Below are positions 7,482 to 16,541 of a stretch of 21,757 nt of DNA, piece after piece. Made by a program: the position numbers and the translations under genes. This DNA comes from Bacillota bacterium (GTDB taxonomy: Bacteria > Bacillota > Clostridia > Lutisporales > Lutisporaceae), in NCBI GenBank assembly GCA_023230985.1, contig JALNWH010000023.1, forward strand, positions 1 to 21,757, given 5' to 3'. Positions within the stretch are counted from its first letter, which is position 1. Every line of letters begins with the position of its first letter. The notes under the pieces are model-generated. The model was not told the origin of the DNA and did not search any database. It worked only from the letters and a program-made list of their open reading frames with translations.

Positions 7482-8705
7482 TTATAAACTATTGATGAAT
7501 TCAATAATTCTTTCCGCTTGTTTTTTGTAGTTAAAGACATCCTCTGTTAACCTTTTTCCTTCCAAGCCAATCTTTCTTGCTAATTCAGGTTGTGACAGGA
7601 CTTCTGTTAACTTCTGTGCAAATGCCTCAGCACTATCGGGCTCAGCCAAAAACGCATTTTTACGATCCTCTAAATAACGTGGAATATCACCTACCTTAGT
7701 AATTACAACCGGTATCCCTGTTGCCAAATACTCTCCCAACTTCGTTGGAAATCCACCTGTAGCCTGAAAACTAGTCGGTCGTGACAAAACAAGAACTGAA
7801 GCTTTGCATAAGTATTGTGGTATATCATCTCTGTGAATTCTACCCGTAAACATTACCCTATCTACAAGACCTATATCATCTAATTTTTTGCGAAGTTTAT
7901 CATATTCCGTTTTATTTGAAATATCACCAATTAGCAAAAGATCAACATCTTTAATATGATTGGCGATTAAGCCAAACGATTCTATTAATATATCCACTCC
8001 ATCCTTATTTCCCCACATAGAACCTGTATAAACAATTTGCCTTCTTTGGTTTAGTGTATTGTTAATACTGCAATTAAAACGATCAGGCTCAACTGTCATG
8101 GGTAAAAGTTCTAGTTTGGCCGATTTCCTCGTTATAGTACGAAAGTAATCAATCAATGGATAAGTCATAATTAGCATACCATCATAGAATCTGAAAAGGT
8201 ATCGCCTTGCAAAATACCTGTAAACGACAGAATAATTTTCCTTTCGCAACTCAAATGCAGGATATTCATTCTTTTCCCTTATTAATTTAATGTTATAGAT
8301 ACGACTTATTATATAAAACGGTATCAGATACCTAAATTTTGAGGAACCTGACCCAAAAAATAATAAATCAATTTTTTTTGAATATATTTCATGTCTAACA
8401 ATTGCTATTGAATTAAATAGTCCTTTAAATAGCAAGAGTGACTTTCTCAATTTACTATTTGGCCAGATTGTTGTTTTCGCCGCATGCTGATAATTGATGC
8501 CTTTATAGATGCCACTAATTTCAAAATTATCTATTGGACCATTCTCTTTTTCATGAGGACACAGCACAACAACCTTTACTAAGTGGCCTAGCTCAACAAT
8601 TCCTCTGCAATATGAAACTAAACGATTGGTTGATGCTGCACCTATCGGGAAACTTCCATTTGCCAAAACAAGAATATTAAACTTCCTTTTGGACGACTTA
8701 TCCAT
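7482..8705 (-). CDS. GT4-family glycosyltransferase
   Basis: A 407-residue GT-B glycosyltransferase. The N-terminal acceptor domain carries the GT4-like opening ANGSFPIGAASTNRL (residues 15-29). The donor domain has VYTGSMWGNKDGVDILIESF (225-244), LLLIGD (256-261), VMFTGRI (284-290) and GGFPTKLGEYLATGIPVV (317-334). In the E-x7-E region the first position is Gly while the second (in GEYLA) is Glu, a pattern seen in many GT4 members. It probably transfers a sugar to the growing undecaprenyl-linked repeat. It lies 22 bp downstream of wzy. The donor and linkage are unknown. Of the four glycosyltransferases in the window, only the GT11 member has a predictable donor. Confidence 0.9.
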   Translation of the reverse strand: MDKSSKRKFNILVLANGSFPIGAASTNRLVSYCRGIVELGHLVKVVVLCPHEKENGPIDNFEISGIYKGINYQHAAKTTIWPNSKLRKSLLLFKGLFNSIAIVRHEIYSKKIDLLFFGSGSSKFRYLIPFYIISRIYNIKLIREKNEYPAFELRKENYSVVYRYFARRYLFRFYDGMLIMTYPLIDYFRTITRKSAKLELLPMTVEPDRFNCSINNTLNQRRQIVYTGSMWGNKDGVDILIESFGLIANHIKDVDLLLIGDISNKTEYDKLRKKLDDIGLVDRVMFTGRIHRDDIPQYLCKASVLVLSRPTSFQATGGFPTKLGEYLATGIPVVITKVGDIPRYLEDRKNAFLAEPDSAEAFAQKLTEVLSQPELARKIGLEGKRLTEDVFNYKKQAERIIEFINSL

Positions 8706-8727
8706 AATTTTTATGCAAGCTTAATGT

Positions 8728-10005
8728 TTATTTGATGCTAGCAGCTGTATTTTTTAATAGATTAACTCTTGACAGGGGAGAAAATCTCAATACTATTGGG
8801 AGATAGATAATCATAAAAAATATTGGCCGAAAATAAACTCCTTGAGCAAACAGAACGCCAAGTAGTGAAATAACAGCTAACCTTGCAAATAGCCTAGAAG
8901 TTTTGTTTATCTGACACAACCATTCAAAACCTTTCCAAAGAAAGGTGAAGTATAATACAAAACCTATTAGACCTATACGAGCTGCTAAATCAATAAATCC
9001 ATAAGCTCCATCTTCATCACTATCTTCTTCTGCAGCTGTTTGAGCAACAAGTCCTCTACCTGTTATAGGATACCTGGAGATTGATGTCAAACTTTTTCTT
9101 GCTGCTAAAAACCTACCTGCATTTTGATGATCAAGAGATTTTTCCATTTGAGTGCCATACTGATATTCTATTTTTTGACCAAGAAAATCAAATTTATCAT
9201 AAGAATAAACTGCAGCTACAAGTATGAATGGTAAAGCCCAATAGTAATACCTTTTATTCCTAATGTTTAGCGCTATAACTGACGATAAAATGATTAAGAA
9301 CAAAGTAATAAATCCGGCAGTTGAGAAGGTAGTAATCATTGCAATAATGAATACAAGGCTTTTTTTATTCGTTAACGATCTGGTTTCAATTATGTGAAAA
9401 ATCAAAGCTATTGATAGAAATGTAGCATAGGCACCAGGCTCCCAAAATGGACCGGGACTTCTTAAAAAAGTAGATAAATCTCTTTCATAGGTATAAAAAA
9501 TAAAACTTTCTTGCACAACACCGGTTGGGTCGGTGCCTAACATAGGTGCTAACCTACCAGTGAAATTATAAAAAGCAGGGGATAATACTGATAATGTGTA
9601 GAAAACCAGACCTATAACAGCAAAAAAGTAAGTGATATTTATGTAATATTTATAAAATGAATGTCCAACAAACTTAAGTGCAAAATAAGGTGCAGCTACT
9701 ATGAGAAAAATTAATCCAAAATTTACAAAAGTGCCGCCACCGAATGCAATTTTTTGGATGTAAAAGATTAGTGCAAAGAATAGGGTAACAATTATAATTG
9801 AATTGTCGATTTTCTTCGAATACTTAAAAAACAAACCTGCTATAATTAAAAACACATATAATTTCATTTCTTTAGGAACCGAAAAGAAAGGTACTCCACC
9901 CATAGCAAACACTAAATACATAACTATATAGTTAAGCCTGTTCTTTAATTTTGATGCCCCAAGTTCAGGATACTCTGGTTTTTTCTTAATCACGCTGTTA
10001 TGCAT
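8728..10005 (-). CDS. wzy: Wzy-type O-antigen/capsule polymerase
   Basis: A 425-residue protein with roughly ten or more hydrophobic helices and little conservation elsewhere, as expected for Wzy. The central periplasmic loop segment SPGPFWEPGAYATFL matches a pattern common in polymerases (F/W-x-E-x-G). A later loop contains AGRFLAARKSLTSISRYPITGRG, which resembles the R...P..G.G element of the O-antigen ligase/polymerase superfamily. It would join flipped repeat units in the periplasm. Its ATG shares one base with the stop of the GT2 gene (TAATG), so expression is coupled. Wzy and WaaL-type ligases look alike in sequence, but the position inside a cluster next to wzx favours the polymerase. 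Confidence 0.82.
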   Translation of the reverse strand: MHNSVIKKKPEYPELGASKLKNRLNYIVMYLVFAMGGVPFFSVPKEMKLYVFLIIAGLFFKYSKKIDNSIIIVTLFFALIFYIQKIAFGGGTFVNFGLIFLIVAAPYFALKFVGHSFYKYYINITYFFAVIGLVFYTLSVLSPAFYNFTGRLAPMLGTDPTGVVQESFIFYTYERDLSTFLRSPGPFWEPGAYATFLSIALIFHIIETRSLTNKKSLVFIIAMITTFSTAGFITLFLIILSSVIALNIRNKRYYYWALPFILVAAVYSYDKFDFLGQKIEYQYGTQMEKSLDHQNAGRFLAARKSLTSISRYPITGRGLVAQTAAEEDSDEDGAYGFIDLAARIGLIGFVLYFTFLWKGFEWLCQINKTSRLFARLAVISLLGVLFAQGVYFRPIFFMIIYLPIVLRFSPLSRVNLLKNTAASIK

Positions 10006-10895
10006 TATGTTTTAAGTATAAAGATATTTTTATTTTTAAGGATTCTTTTTATCATTTTAGATGGGCTAAGAAATTTAAGAAATCCATATTTCTTTTCAAT
10101 TTTTAAAGATTTATTAATTTTTTTTACAGCTAAAATCCGATTGTGTATAATTTTTTCATATTTAAATTCAAGTTCTTGATTTAGATTCTCAAACCCTTCA
10201 ATTAGTTTTTCATTACGATAGATTTCAGAGATACTTGTATCATATGATAAACTTGTAGGTTGTTTTCTGTAAACACTCATTACTTTATCTATATACCCAA
10301 TAGGTCCTTTAGATGCGAGTAACAGACCTAAGAAATAGTCTCCGCTATAAACAGATGAGTACCAAGATGGAATTTTGAGCTTTTCGCTTTTAAACACTAT
10401 ACTCGCCGTTGCAATTGGCCATTTATTGATGATGTCCTGTAATAATAATGTCTCCTTCTGGGTTTTTTTATTTATTAAATAGGGCGGATGGTCTTTATTT
10501 TCGAATAAAACTATCGTGTTATGAAAACAAAAAGAGTATTCTTTGTTAGCTTCCAAAAAATCAACTTGCTTTTGTAATTTGAGAGGATCGATCCAGTAGT
10601 CGTCACCTTCGCATATGGCAATATATTCTCCACTGCAAAGTTCTAAAGCTTTAACCCAATTAGGAATCGCTCCAATATTGTTGTTGTTTTTGTAAAGTTT
10701 AATGATCGAAGGAAATTTATTTAAATATGATTTGCAAATCCGATACGTTCCGTCATTGGAGTTATCATCACAGATTACAATTTCAAGGTCGTTTAAGACA
10801 TTTTGAGCCAATATTGATTCAATCGCATCACGAATATATTTTTCATGGTTATATGTAATAACACAAACAGAAATTTTAGGTTTGATCAGAATCAT
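10005..10895 (-). CDS. GT2-family glycosyltransferase (GT-A fold)
   Basis: A 296-residue inverting-type glycosyltransferase. KISVCVITYNHEKYI (residues 7-21) is the standard GT2 opening. ICDDNSNDGT (41-50) binds the nucleotide, and CEGDDYW (95-101) supplies the acidic metal-binding motif. The C-terminal 50 residues are very basic (many Lys), consistent with membrane-surface binding. It should add a sugar to the lipid-linked intermediate. The ATG at 10895 lies 20 bp inside the end of the formyltransferase gene; no other Met precedes the conserved first strand, so this start is the best available. That tight link to vioA/vioF hints that it might be the transferase for the formamido sugar, but this is only positional inference. 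Confidence 0.9.
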   Translation of the reverse strand: MILIKPKISVCVITYNHEKYIRDAIESILAQNVLNDLEIVICDDNSNDGTYRICKSYLNKFPSIIKLYKNNNNIGAIPNWVKALELCSGEYIAICEGDDYWIDPLKLQKQVDFLEANKEYSFCFHNTIVLFENKDHPPYLINKKTQKETLLLQDIINKWPIATASIVFKSEKLKIPSWYSSVYSGDYFLGLLLASKGPIGYIDKVMSVYRKQPTSLSYDTSISEIYRNEKLIEGFENLNQELEFKYEKIIHNRILAVKKINKSLKIEKKYGFLKFLSPSKMIKRILKNKNIFILKT

Positions 10896-11598
10896 CTTTT
10901 ATCACTAACTTAAAAAATATTTTTTTTTGGTTTTCTGGGTCTATAATATATGAATTATCATAATTGCCAAAGGAAGTTGCTCTAAGTAAATTAAAAAAGT
11001 CTAAAAAAGAGCCTTCCTTTTCCAGAGAAATTTGACAAAGATCTTCAAAATGTTTTTTTAAATACAGTTTGCCTTTAAATTCAGGATCATAGGAAGCGGC
11101 TGTAAAGTCAAGAATATTGTCAATATTTTTTTCTAGTAAATTTATTTCAGCATCTAATATACGAAAATATAAACTCTCAGAGGTGTCTGACAATTTATGC
11201 TCAACCAACACTCTATCAATTATTTTACCATTATCCAACTCTGCATCCATAAAATGTAACGTTGCACCAATTTTCTCATTATTAATAATTGCGAACACCT
11301 GCGGGTACCAGCCTCTATTGTATGGATTGTACCCTGGATGCACATTTATGCAAGGTATTGATTCAACAAGTACTTTGGGAAACATTTGTTTTGAATGAAT
11401 CGAAAAACCAATGGAATACCTATTGATGAAGTCATTATAACAATCCTTTATGTCAATGCTTTCTAGACCATGAGATATCAATTGTTTATTCTTAGGACTA
11501 CAGTAAAAATCAAAAGAATTAAGGATATTCTTATTTTCTAACAGGTCTTTAAATCTAAGATAAAGTGCTCTATTATCCGTTATAACAAAATATTTCAT
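10876..11598 (-). CDS. vioF: dTDP-4-amino-4,6-dideoxyglucose N-formyltransferase (VioF-like)
   Basis: A 240-residue protein of the sugar N-formyltransferase family, which uses N10-formyltetrahydrofolate to formylate an amino sugar on its nucleotide carrier. The core INVHPGYNPYNRGWYPQVFA (84-103) supplies the family's Asn and His (N85, H87), and LDNGKIID (121-128) supplies the catalytic Asp (D122). This is the N-H-D triad known from WlaRD and ArnA-type enzymes. The region near 206-219 (RATSFGNYDNSYII) matches the C-terminal element of the Qui3N/Qui4N formyltransferases. Its ATG overlaps the TGA of the upstream VioA-like gene by 4 bp (ATGA), indicating coupled translation and consecutive reactions. 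Together they predict dTDP-Qui4NFo. Whether the amine is at C4 rather than C3 rests on the VioA assignment of the neighbour. Confidence 0.85.
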   Translation of the reverse strand: MKYFVITDNRALYLRFKDLLENKNILNSFDFYCSPKNKQLISHGLESIDIKDCYNDFINRYSIGFSIHSKQMFPKVLVESIPCINVHPGYNPYNRGWYPQVFAIINNEKIGATLHFMDAELDNGKIIDRVLVEHKLSDTSESLYFRILDAEINLLEKNIDNILDFTAASYDPEFKGKLYLKKHFEDLCQISLEKEGSFLDFFNLLRATSFGNYDNSYIIDPENQKKIFFKLVIKDDSDQT

Positions 11599-12710
11599 TG
11601 TGTCTCCAATAATTTAATTATTCTATCTATTTCAAAACTCGCAAGGTCTGGATAAATGGGTAGACAAATGACTTTCTTAGCGGTTATATTTGCAATTTCC
11701 AAATTTCCAATATTAGATGATTCTAACCCTTTATAAATAGGAAAATTACTTATCAAAGGATAGAAATATCTTCTCCCAAAAATTCCATTTTCTTTTAAAT
11801 GAAAATACAATTCATCGCGTGATTTTCCGTATTCCCTTTCATCTATAAAGATTGGGTAATAAGCATAATTATAATCCTTGGTACCTGGGAATTCATTAAA
11901 GAGTTTAATGCCTTTTATCCCTTTAAGACCCTCATTATATTGTTCTGCGATTGCTTTACGTTTTTCGATATTTGTATTTAACCCTTTTAATTGCAAAAGT
12001 CCAAATGCGGCTTGTACTTCATTCATTTTCGAATTTATTCCTGGGGCAGTAACTGTAACTTCATCTGCAAATCCAAAATTCTTAAGATAGTCAATTCTTT
12101 TCTTAGTTTTTTCGTCATGTGAAATAATAGCACCACCCTCAAAAGTATTAAAAACTTTGGTTGCATGAAAACTGAGAATTGATAAATCGCCATAATTCAA
12201 AACAGATGTGCCTTTATAATTTACCCCAAAAGCATGGGCCGCATCATAAATAACTTTTAATCCATAGATATCTGCAATTTCCTGAATTCTTTCCACATTG
12301 GCTGGATTTCCATAAACATGAACGGGCATGATTGCAGTTGTATTTGGTGTTATCGCAGCAGCAATCTTTTCAGGATCAAGATTATGATAATCAGGATCAA
12401 TGTCCACAAAAACAGGTTTTAAATTGTTCCACCATAAAGCATTAGTTGTAGCAACAAAGCTGTATGGAGTGGTTATTACCTCGCCCGAAATCTTCAAAGT
12501 CTGAAGGGCAGTTAACAGAGCTAAAGTTCCATTTGCAAAAAGGGAAACATATTTTACTCCTAAATAATCCGCTAACTCACTTTCAAGTTGTTGGTGAAAT
12601 TGACCATTATTGGTAAGCCATTTGCTTTCCCAAATTTTTTCAAGGTAAGGGATGAACTCATGTAAAGATGGCATTACAGGTTGAGTAACCAATATTTTAT
12701 TGTTATTCAT
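11595..12710 (-). CDS. vioA: dTDP-4-amino-4,6-dideoxy-D-glucose aminotransferase (VioA-like)
   Basis: A 371-residue DegT/DnrJ/EryC1 PLP enzyme. It would convert dTDP-4-keto-6-deoxyglucose and glutamate into dTDP-viosamine (Qui4N). The Schiff-base lysine is K185 in SFHATKVFNTFEGGA, the pyridine-contacting Asp is D156 in IYDAAHAFG, and ANGTLALL (59-66) is the phosphate-binding turn. The runs PYLEKIWESKWLTNNG, GEVITTPYSFVATTNALWWN and GFADEVTVTAPGINSKMNE match the VioA/RfbE-like clade as I recall it, unlike the WecE-type neighbour at 17740. It directly precedes the formyltransferase with a 4 bp overlap. The substrate requires RmlA (encoded at 20632) and RmlB, which is not in the window. Confidence 0.85.
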   Translation of the reverse strand: MNNNKILVTQPVMPSLHEFIPYLEKIWESKWLTNNGQFHQQLESELADYLGVKYVSLFANGTLALLTALQTLKISGEVITTPYSFVATTNALWWNNLKPVFVDIDPDYHNLDPEKIAAAITPNTTAIMPVHVYGNPANVERIQEIADIYGLKVIYDAAHAFGVNYKGTSVLNYGDLSILSFHATKVFNTFEGGAIISHDEKTKKRIDYLKNFGFADEVTVTAPGINSKMNEVQAAFGLLQLKGLNTNIEKRKAIAEQYNEGLKGIKGIKLFNEFPGTKDYNYAYYPIFIDEREYGKSRDELYFHLKENGIFGRRYFYPLISNFPIYKGLESSNIGNLEIANITAKKVICLPIYPDLASFEIDRIIKLLETQ

Positions 12711-12740
12711 GAAATATTGTTTAAAGCTAAGCTTGTTGAA

Positions 12741-14189
12741 TTATTTTCGTTTTGATAAAAGACTAAATATTAATCTCTTTATTTCTAAAAACTCATTGAG
12801 CTTGAAAAAATAGCCAATTGAGAGATATAAAACACTCCCACCAACTAATGTTAAAACCATCGTATATAAATTATTCTCAAACAGGTTGCTTAATAAAAAC
12901 ATGCTCACGAATAAAATAAAAGAAACAAAAAAGGTAGTTTTAACATCATTAAGCTGCTCCAATAAATTATATTTAAATACTTTATAAGAAAAGTGTATGT
13001 TTATAAAAAGAAAAATGACTGATTGTATAACAATGCCCCAAACCAAAGCTAAAACACCAATCTGCACACTAATCGCCACATTAATAAACATGGCAATAAT
13101 TTTCATGATATCAAGATATAAAACTAAGTCAGACCTGCCCTTTACTAAAAGAACATTAACATTAATGGAGTGAAAAGGTGTTAACATTCCATTGATAGCC
13201 AAAATTTGTAACATAGGTACAACTGGAAGCCATTTATCCGTAAGCAATATCAGAACAATGGGTTCCGCCAAAATAATTATAGCGAACATAACGGGGGTTA
13301 ACAGATACGTTATGATTTTCAAAAAAGTTCTGTAGCCAAATTTTAATTTTTGGATATCATCTTGTACTTTGCTCATTACTGGAAATAAAACATTGATACC
13401 CACACCCTGTATTGTAGCCACAGGTAATTCCTGAAATTGTTTGGCGCGATTATAATAGCCCAAACTTTCAGGAGAAAAAGCTTTACCTATTATTAAACTA
13501 TAAAAATGATTTGTTACTGATGACAACAATCCTGACATTAATAGTTTTGATCCAAACTTAAAATTCTCTTTAAAAGCAGCAATAGAAAAGTCAAATGTAG
13601 GATACCAAGAACTATAGAACCAAAACAAGCCATTTATTATAATAGTTTGTGTAAGATTTTTCCCAACCAAAGCCCAAACTCCAAATCCATTTAGCGCCAT
13701 TGCAATTCCTACAACACCTCCTATGATAATTGCAAATAAATTAACTTTTGCCTGCGTTTTAAAGTCAATCTTTCGTATGTAATGAATTCTTTGCGTTGAG
13801 CCCAGTGCGTTAATAATTAAATTAATTGTCAAAACCCTTGTCAGGTTCTTAAGAATGGGTTCATCATAAAAGGAAGCGATAAAGCCTGCAAATGAGAACA
13901 AAATAAGATATACGATAACTGAAACCGTTAAATTAAACCAAAATATTGTTGTGAAGTCAATATCCTTAGCATCCTTATTCCGAATAAGCGAAGTACTAAA
14001 CCCACTATCTACAAATTCTTGCGCAACAGCAATAAAAAGAGCTAATAATCCAATCAGACCAAATTCAGCCGGAGAAAGAATTCTGGCTAAAATTATACCA
14101 ATAATAAATAACACTAATTGACTCCCAAGTCTTTCAACTGTTTTCCATATAGCACCTTGAAATGATTTAAAGCGGAGATTAGATTCCAT
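12741..14189 (-). CDS. wzx: Wzx-type repeat-unit flippase
   Basis: A 482-residue integral membrane protein of the MOP superfamily (polysaccharide transporter, WzxC-like). About twelve to fourteen hydrophobic helices span the length. The N-terminus (KSFQGAIWKTVERLGSQL, then IILARILSPAEFGLIGL) is the standard start of this family, and ESLGYYNRAKQFQELPVATI lies in the middle, also standard. It moves the undecaprenyl-diphosphate-linked repeat unit from the cytoplasmic to the periplasmic face for Wzy. The gene starts 2 bp after the GT11 gene and is followed by vioA after 30 bp. The presence of Wzx and Wzy, with no ABC transporter visible, points to Wzy-dependent assembly. Confidence 0.93.
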   Translation of the reverse strand: MESNLRFKSFQGAIWKTVERLGSQLVLFIIGIILARILSPAEFGLIGLLALFIAVAQEFVDSGFSTSLIRNKDAKDIDFTTIFWFNLTVSVIVYLILFSFAGFIASFYDEPILKNLTRVLTINLIINALGSTQRIHYIRKIDFKTQAKVNLFAIIIGGVVGIAMALNGFGVWALVGKNLTQTIIINGLFWFYSSWYPTFDFSIAAFKENFKFGSKLLMSGLLSSVTNHFYSLIIGKAFSPESLGYYNRAKQFQELPVATIQGVGINVLFPVMSKVQDDIQKLKFGYRTFLKIITYLLTPVMFAIIILAEPIVLILLTDKWLPVVPMLQILAINGMLTPFHSINVNVLLVKGRSDLVLYLDIMKIIAMFINVAISVQIGVLALVWGIVIQSVIFLFINIHFSYKVFKYNLLEQLNDVKTTFFVSFILFVSMFLLSNLFENNLYTMVLTLVGGSVLYLSIGYFFKLNEFLEIKRLIFSLLSKRK

Positions 14190-14191
14190 TC

Positions 14192-15436
14192 TTATATATA
14201 TAACCAGTTTGCTATTTTCATATTTCCACTTGTTTCATAATGGGTCTGAAATTCATCATTTTTGAACCATCTTTTTGGCGCGATAATAATACCATCTGGT
14301 TCAGATAGATAAGCAGCCCACCAGCTAAAAGTGCTATTTGCAATAATTTTATGCTTACATTTTTTTAAAAGTTCAAAATCATGTGCATCAATAAGTTCGG
14401 GATAGTGTTCAATAAATGAAATAGGATATTTCGTTTTCAGGTTTTCTTTAGCCCATTTAATGTCATCAGCAAAAACAAAAATTGATATATCAGGATATTG
14501 CTTTGCTATAGCATTAATTCCATTCATATAATAAGATATGGGCATTACACCAAAAACTGGAGCAGAAACTTTATATTTCAAATAGCCTCTCCGTATATGT
14601 ATACCAACGGAATTCTTTGATTTTCTAATTTCATTCAATATTTCCAGATACTTGTTATTTTTTAATGCATCCGAAATTTCTAAATCAACTTTGAGAACAG
14701 TTTTAATGTCATCAAAAATTCTATAATTCATCCAATAACCATCAAGAAAAATATCCTTTCTAAAAATTCGCGAGTTTTGTTTTACATCAAAAGCTACATC
14801 AGTTAATATTGGATATTTATTCCAAAACACTTTTTTTAGTTTAGGATAAATCTTTTTTCGAATCTTATATAAAAGATTTGATATTTTTAGTTCGAGCCTG
14901 TCTTTAGTATTTATACGTTCTAAAAAACCCATTTTTGATTCGTTTATTCCAACCCGAATCATTTTGTTTTTATCAATCAAAATCTGGGACTTAAATAGCA
15001 GTGTATGACTATTTCTTATCTCCAGTTCATAAGTTCCATGCCAAATATTAACAATGTTTATCAAGCCGCGTTTATTAATACTATCAGAATAGCATTTAGA
15101 ATAATTCGTTTCAGGATATGTAGTATTTTGAATATACACGCATATATCATCAGACAACAATCCAGAATACGAGATGAAACATTTCAAATAAAATTTAGGC
15201 TTAATGTTTTGGCTGAGGAACGGCTGAATTTCATCAAAGGAAGATTTCTCCCCTGCAATATCAAAATATACTAGATTATTTTCTATTCCTTGATGATTAA
15301 TATTCTCTCCAAAAGAATATTCGCTAAAATCTAATTTTAATTGCATTTTATGTTGAAGAGAAATTTTTCTACCCAACGCATATTGAAACATAGCATTACC
15401 TAACCCATTTGAGATTTTAACAAAAACTTTAGCCAT
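14192..15436 (-). CDS. GT11-family (alpha-1,2-fucosyltransferase-like) glycosyltransferase with a large insertion
   Basis: A 414-residue GT-B protein of family GT11, whose characterised members use GDP-L-fucose. The N-terminal motif is KISNGLGNAMFQYALGRKIS (7-26). HIRRGYL (280-286) is the HxRRxDY-like GDP-fucose-binding motif, with Y-L in place of the usual D-Y. VFADDIKWAK is at 321-330, and NSTFSWWAAYL (367-377) is the second conserved block. Typical members are about 290-300 residues with the HxRR motif near 155. Here about 115 extra residues lie between about 85 and 210, including a Lys-rich part (LLYKIRKKIYPKLKKVFW). No GDP-fucose synthase gene is in the window, so the donor either depends on a chromosomal gene elsewhere or differs from L-fucose. 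Wzx follows after 2 bp. Confidence 0.85.
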   Translation of the reverse strand: MAKVFVKISNGLGNAMFQYALGRKISLQHKMQLKLDFSEYSFGENINHQGIENNLVYFDIAGEKSSFDEIQPFLSQNIKPKFYLKCFISYSGLLSDDICVYIQNTTYPETNYSKCYSDSINKRGLINIVNIWHGTYELEIRNSHTLLFKSQILIDKNKMIRVGINESKMGFLERINTKDRLELKISNLLYKIRKKIYPKLKKVFWNKYPILTDVAFDVKQNSRIFRKDIFLDGYWMNYRIFDDIKTVLKVDLEISDALKNNKYLEILNEIRKSKNSVGIHIRRGYLKYKVSAPVFGVMPISYYMNGINAIAKQYPDISIFVFADDIKWAKENLKTKYPISFIEHYPELIDAHDFELLKKCKHKIIANSTFSWWAAYLSEPDGIIIAPKRWFKNDEFQTHYETSGNMKIANWLYI

Positions 15437-15444
15437 ATTTTGAA

Positions 15445-16533
15445 TTATAATAATGAACGAATCTTTTTAAATAGGAACATCATATCTGAACTACCGTATC
15501 TATCATCAACAGGTAGACATAAAATGTTTTCTGAAATGTATTTAGAATTTGGGTAATTTTCTATGCGTTTTTTATCAAATGATTCCCATATGATTGATGT
15601 ATAAATTGAGTTGCTTTTTAATGTTTCACGAATTAATTTATTTTTTTTGTTTACCATAATTGGAAATAAATAGGGCATGTATTCAGGATGGGAATCTATA
15701 TCTTTATTAATTAATGGAATGTCAATTAGTTCATTATCAATAAATAAGATTAGCAGCATTTTAAAATTAAGTCTTCGTTTTTCATATATTTTCAATAAAT
15801 CCAGTCTTTTGAGAAGATTCAAAGACCAATTACTCATTCCTTTCAAATTTGAATCAGATAAGTCTAAAAGATGCTCAGCCTTGGCGCTGAGTTTTAAATA
15901 AGTTTCTTCAAAATCATCATTTCTTATGTTGCTTTCAGAATAAATACCTCGCAATATCTTACTAGATAGTTTAAACATTGAATGCAAAGTGTATTCAGGT
16001 TCAATTTGTTGAAAACTAAAATTACTGTTCTTTACTATAAAACCGCCATCAGCAACAGGTAGGTTTTTTCTTAAACTGCCAAAAATAATATCCGAAAGAC
16101 TTTTATACTTATTGAATAATAAGGGAATGACACTAAGGTGACTAATATCTTCAATAACAAATAAACCAAAATTTTTAAGTTTAGAAATCACGTTTTTATC
16201 AAAAGTAAAACCAAAATAGTCAATGATCAATATTGCAGTAAATTCTTCTTGATGCATGCGTGTCTGAATTATTTCCAAATCCAAATCAAGGTTTAAATTA
16301 ATATCATAATAATCGAAATGAACATTTAACTCCTTAAATGGCTTTATGATACTTTCGCAAGAATATATGGGTAGAAGAAATTTGTGATTAGAAATGTAAT
16401 TATTAGAAAGAACTACAGATAGCGCGGTTCTACCACTATCATAAAACAATAATCTATCATAAAACGAATAATTTTCGTTGCTATTAAATGAATCAAGCGA
16501 TATATCTATTTCTCCCCCAATTATATTGTCCAT
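15445..16533 (-). CDS. Divergent DegT-fold PLP-dependent enzyme
   Basis: A 362-residue protein that keeps the skeleton of the DegT/DnrJ/EryC1 aminotransferases but little else. DSGRTALSVVL (32-42) matches the phosphate-binding turn, ILIIDYFGF (101-109) matches the strand carrying the H-x-x-G in relatives, IEDISHLS (127-134) carries the PLP-contacting Asp, and GSLRKNLPVADGGF (152-165) carries the presumed Schiff-base lysine K156. Since both Asp and Lys are present it may be catalytically active. It is not a close match to the WecE or VioA type. It sits between the ATP-grasp ligase (8 bp upstream) and the GT11 gene (8 bp downstream), so it may make or modify the amine-containing partner of the ligase. 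Its substrate is unknown, and a non-sugar substrate is possible. Confidence 0.7.
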   Translation of the reverse strand: MDNIIGGEIDISLDSFNSNENYSFYDRLLFYDSGRTALSVVLSNNYISNHKFLLPIYSCESIIKPFKELNVHFDYYDINLNLDLDLEIIQTRMHQEEFTAILIIDYFGFTFDKNVISKLKNFGLFVIEDISHLSVIPLLFNKYKSLSDIIFGSLRKNLPVADGGFIVKNSNFSFQQIEPEYTLHSMFKLSSKILRGIYSESNIRNDDFEETYLKLSAKAEHLLDLSDSNLKGMSNWSLNLLKRLDLLKIYEKRRLNFKMLLILFIDNELIDIPLINKDIDSHPEYMPYLFPIMVNKKNKLIRETLKSNSIYTSIIWESFDKKRIENYPNSKYISENILCLPVDDRYGSSDMMFLFKKIRSLL

Positions 16534-16541
16534 AGTAATTA

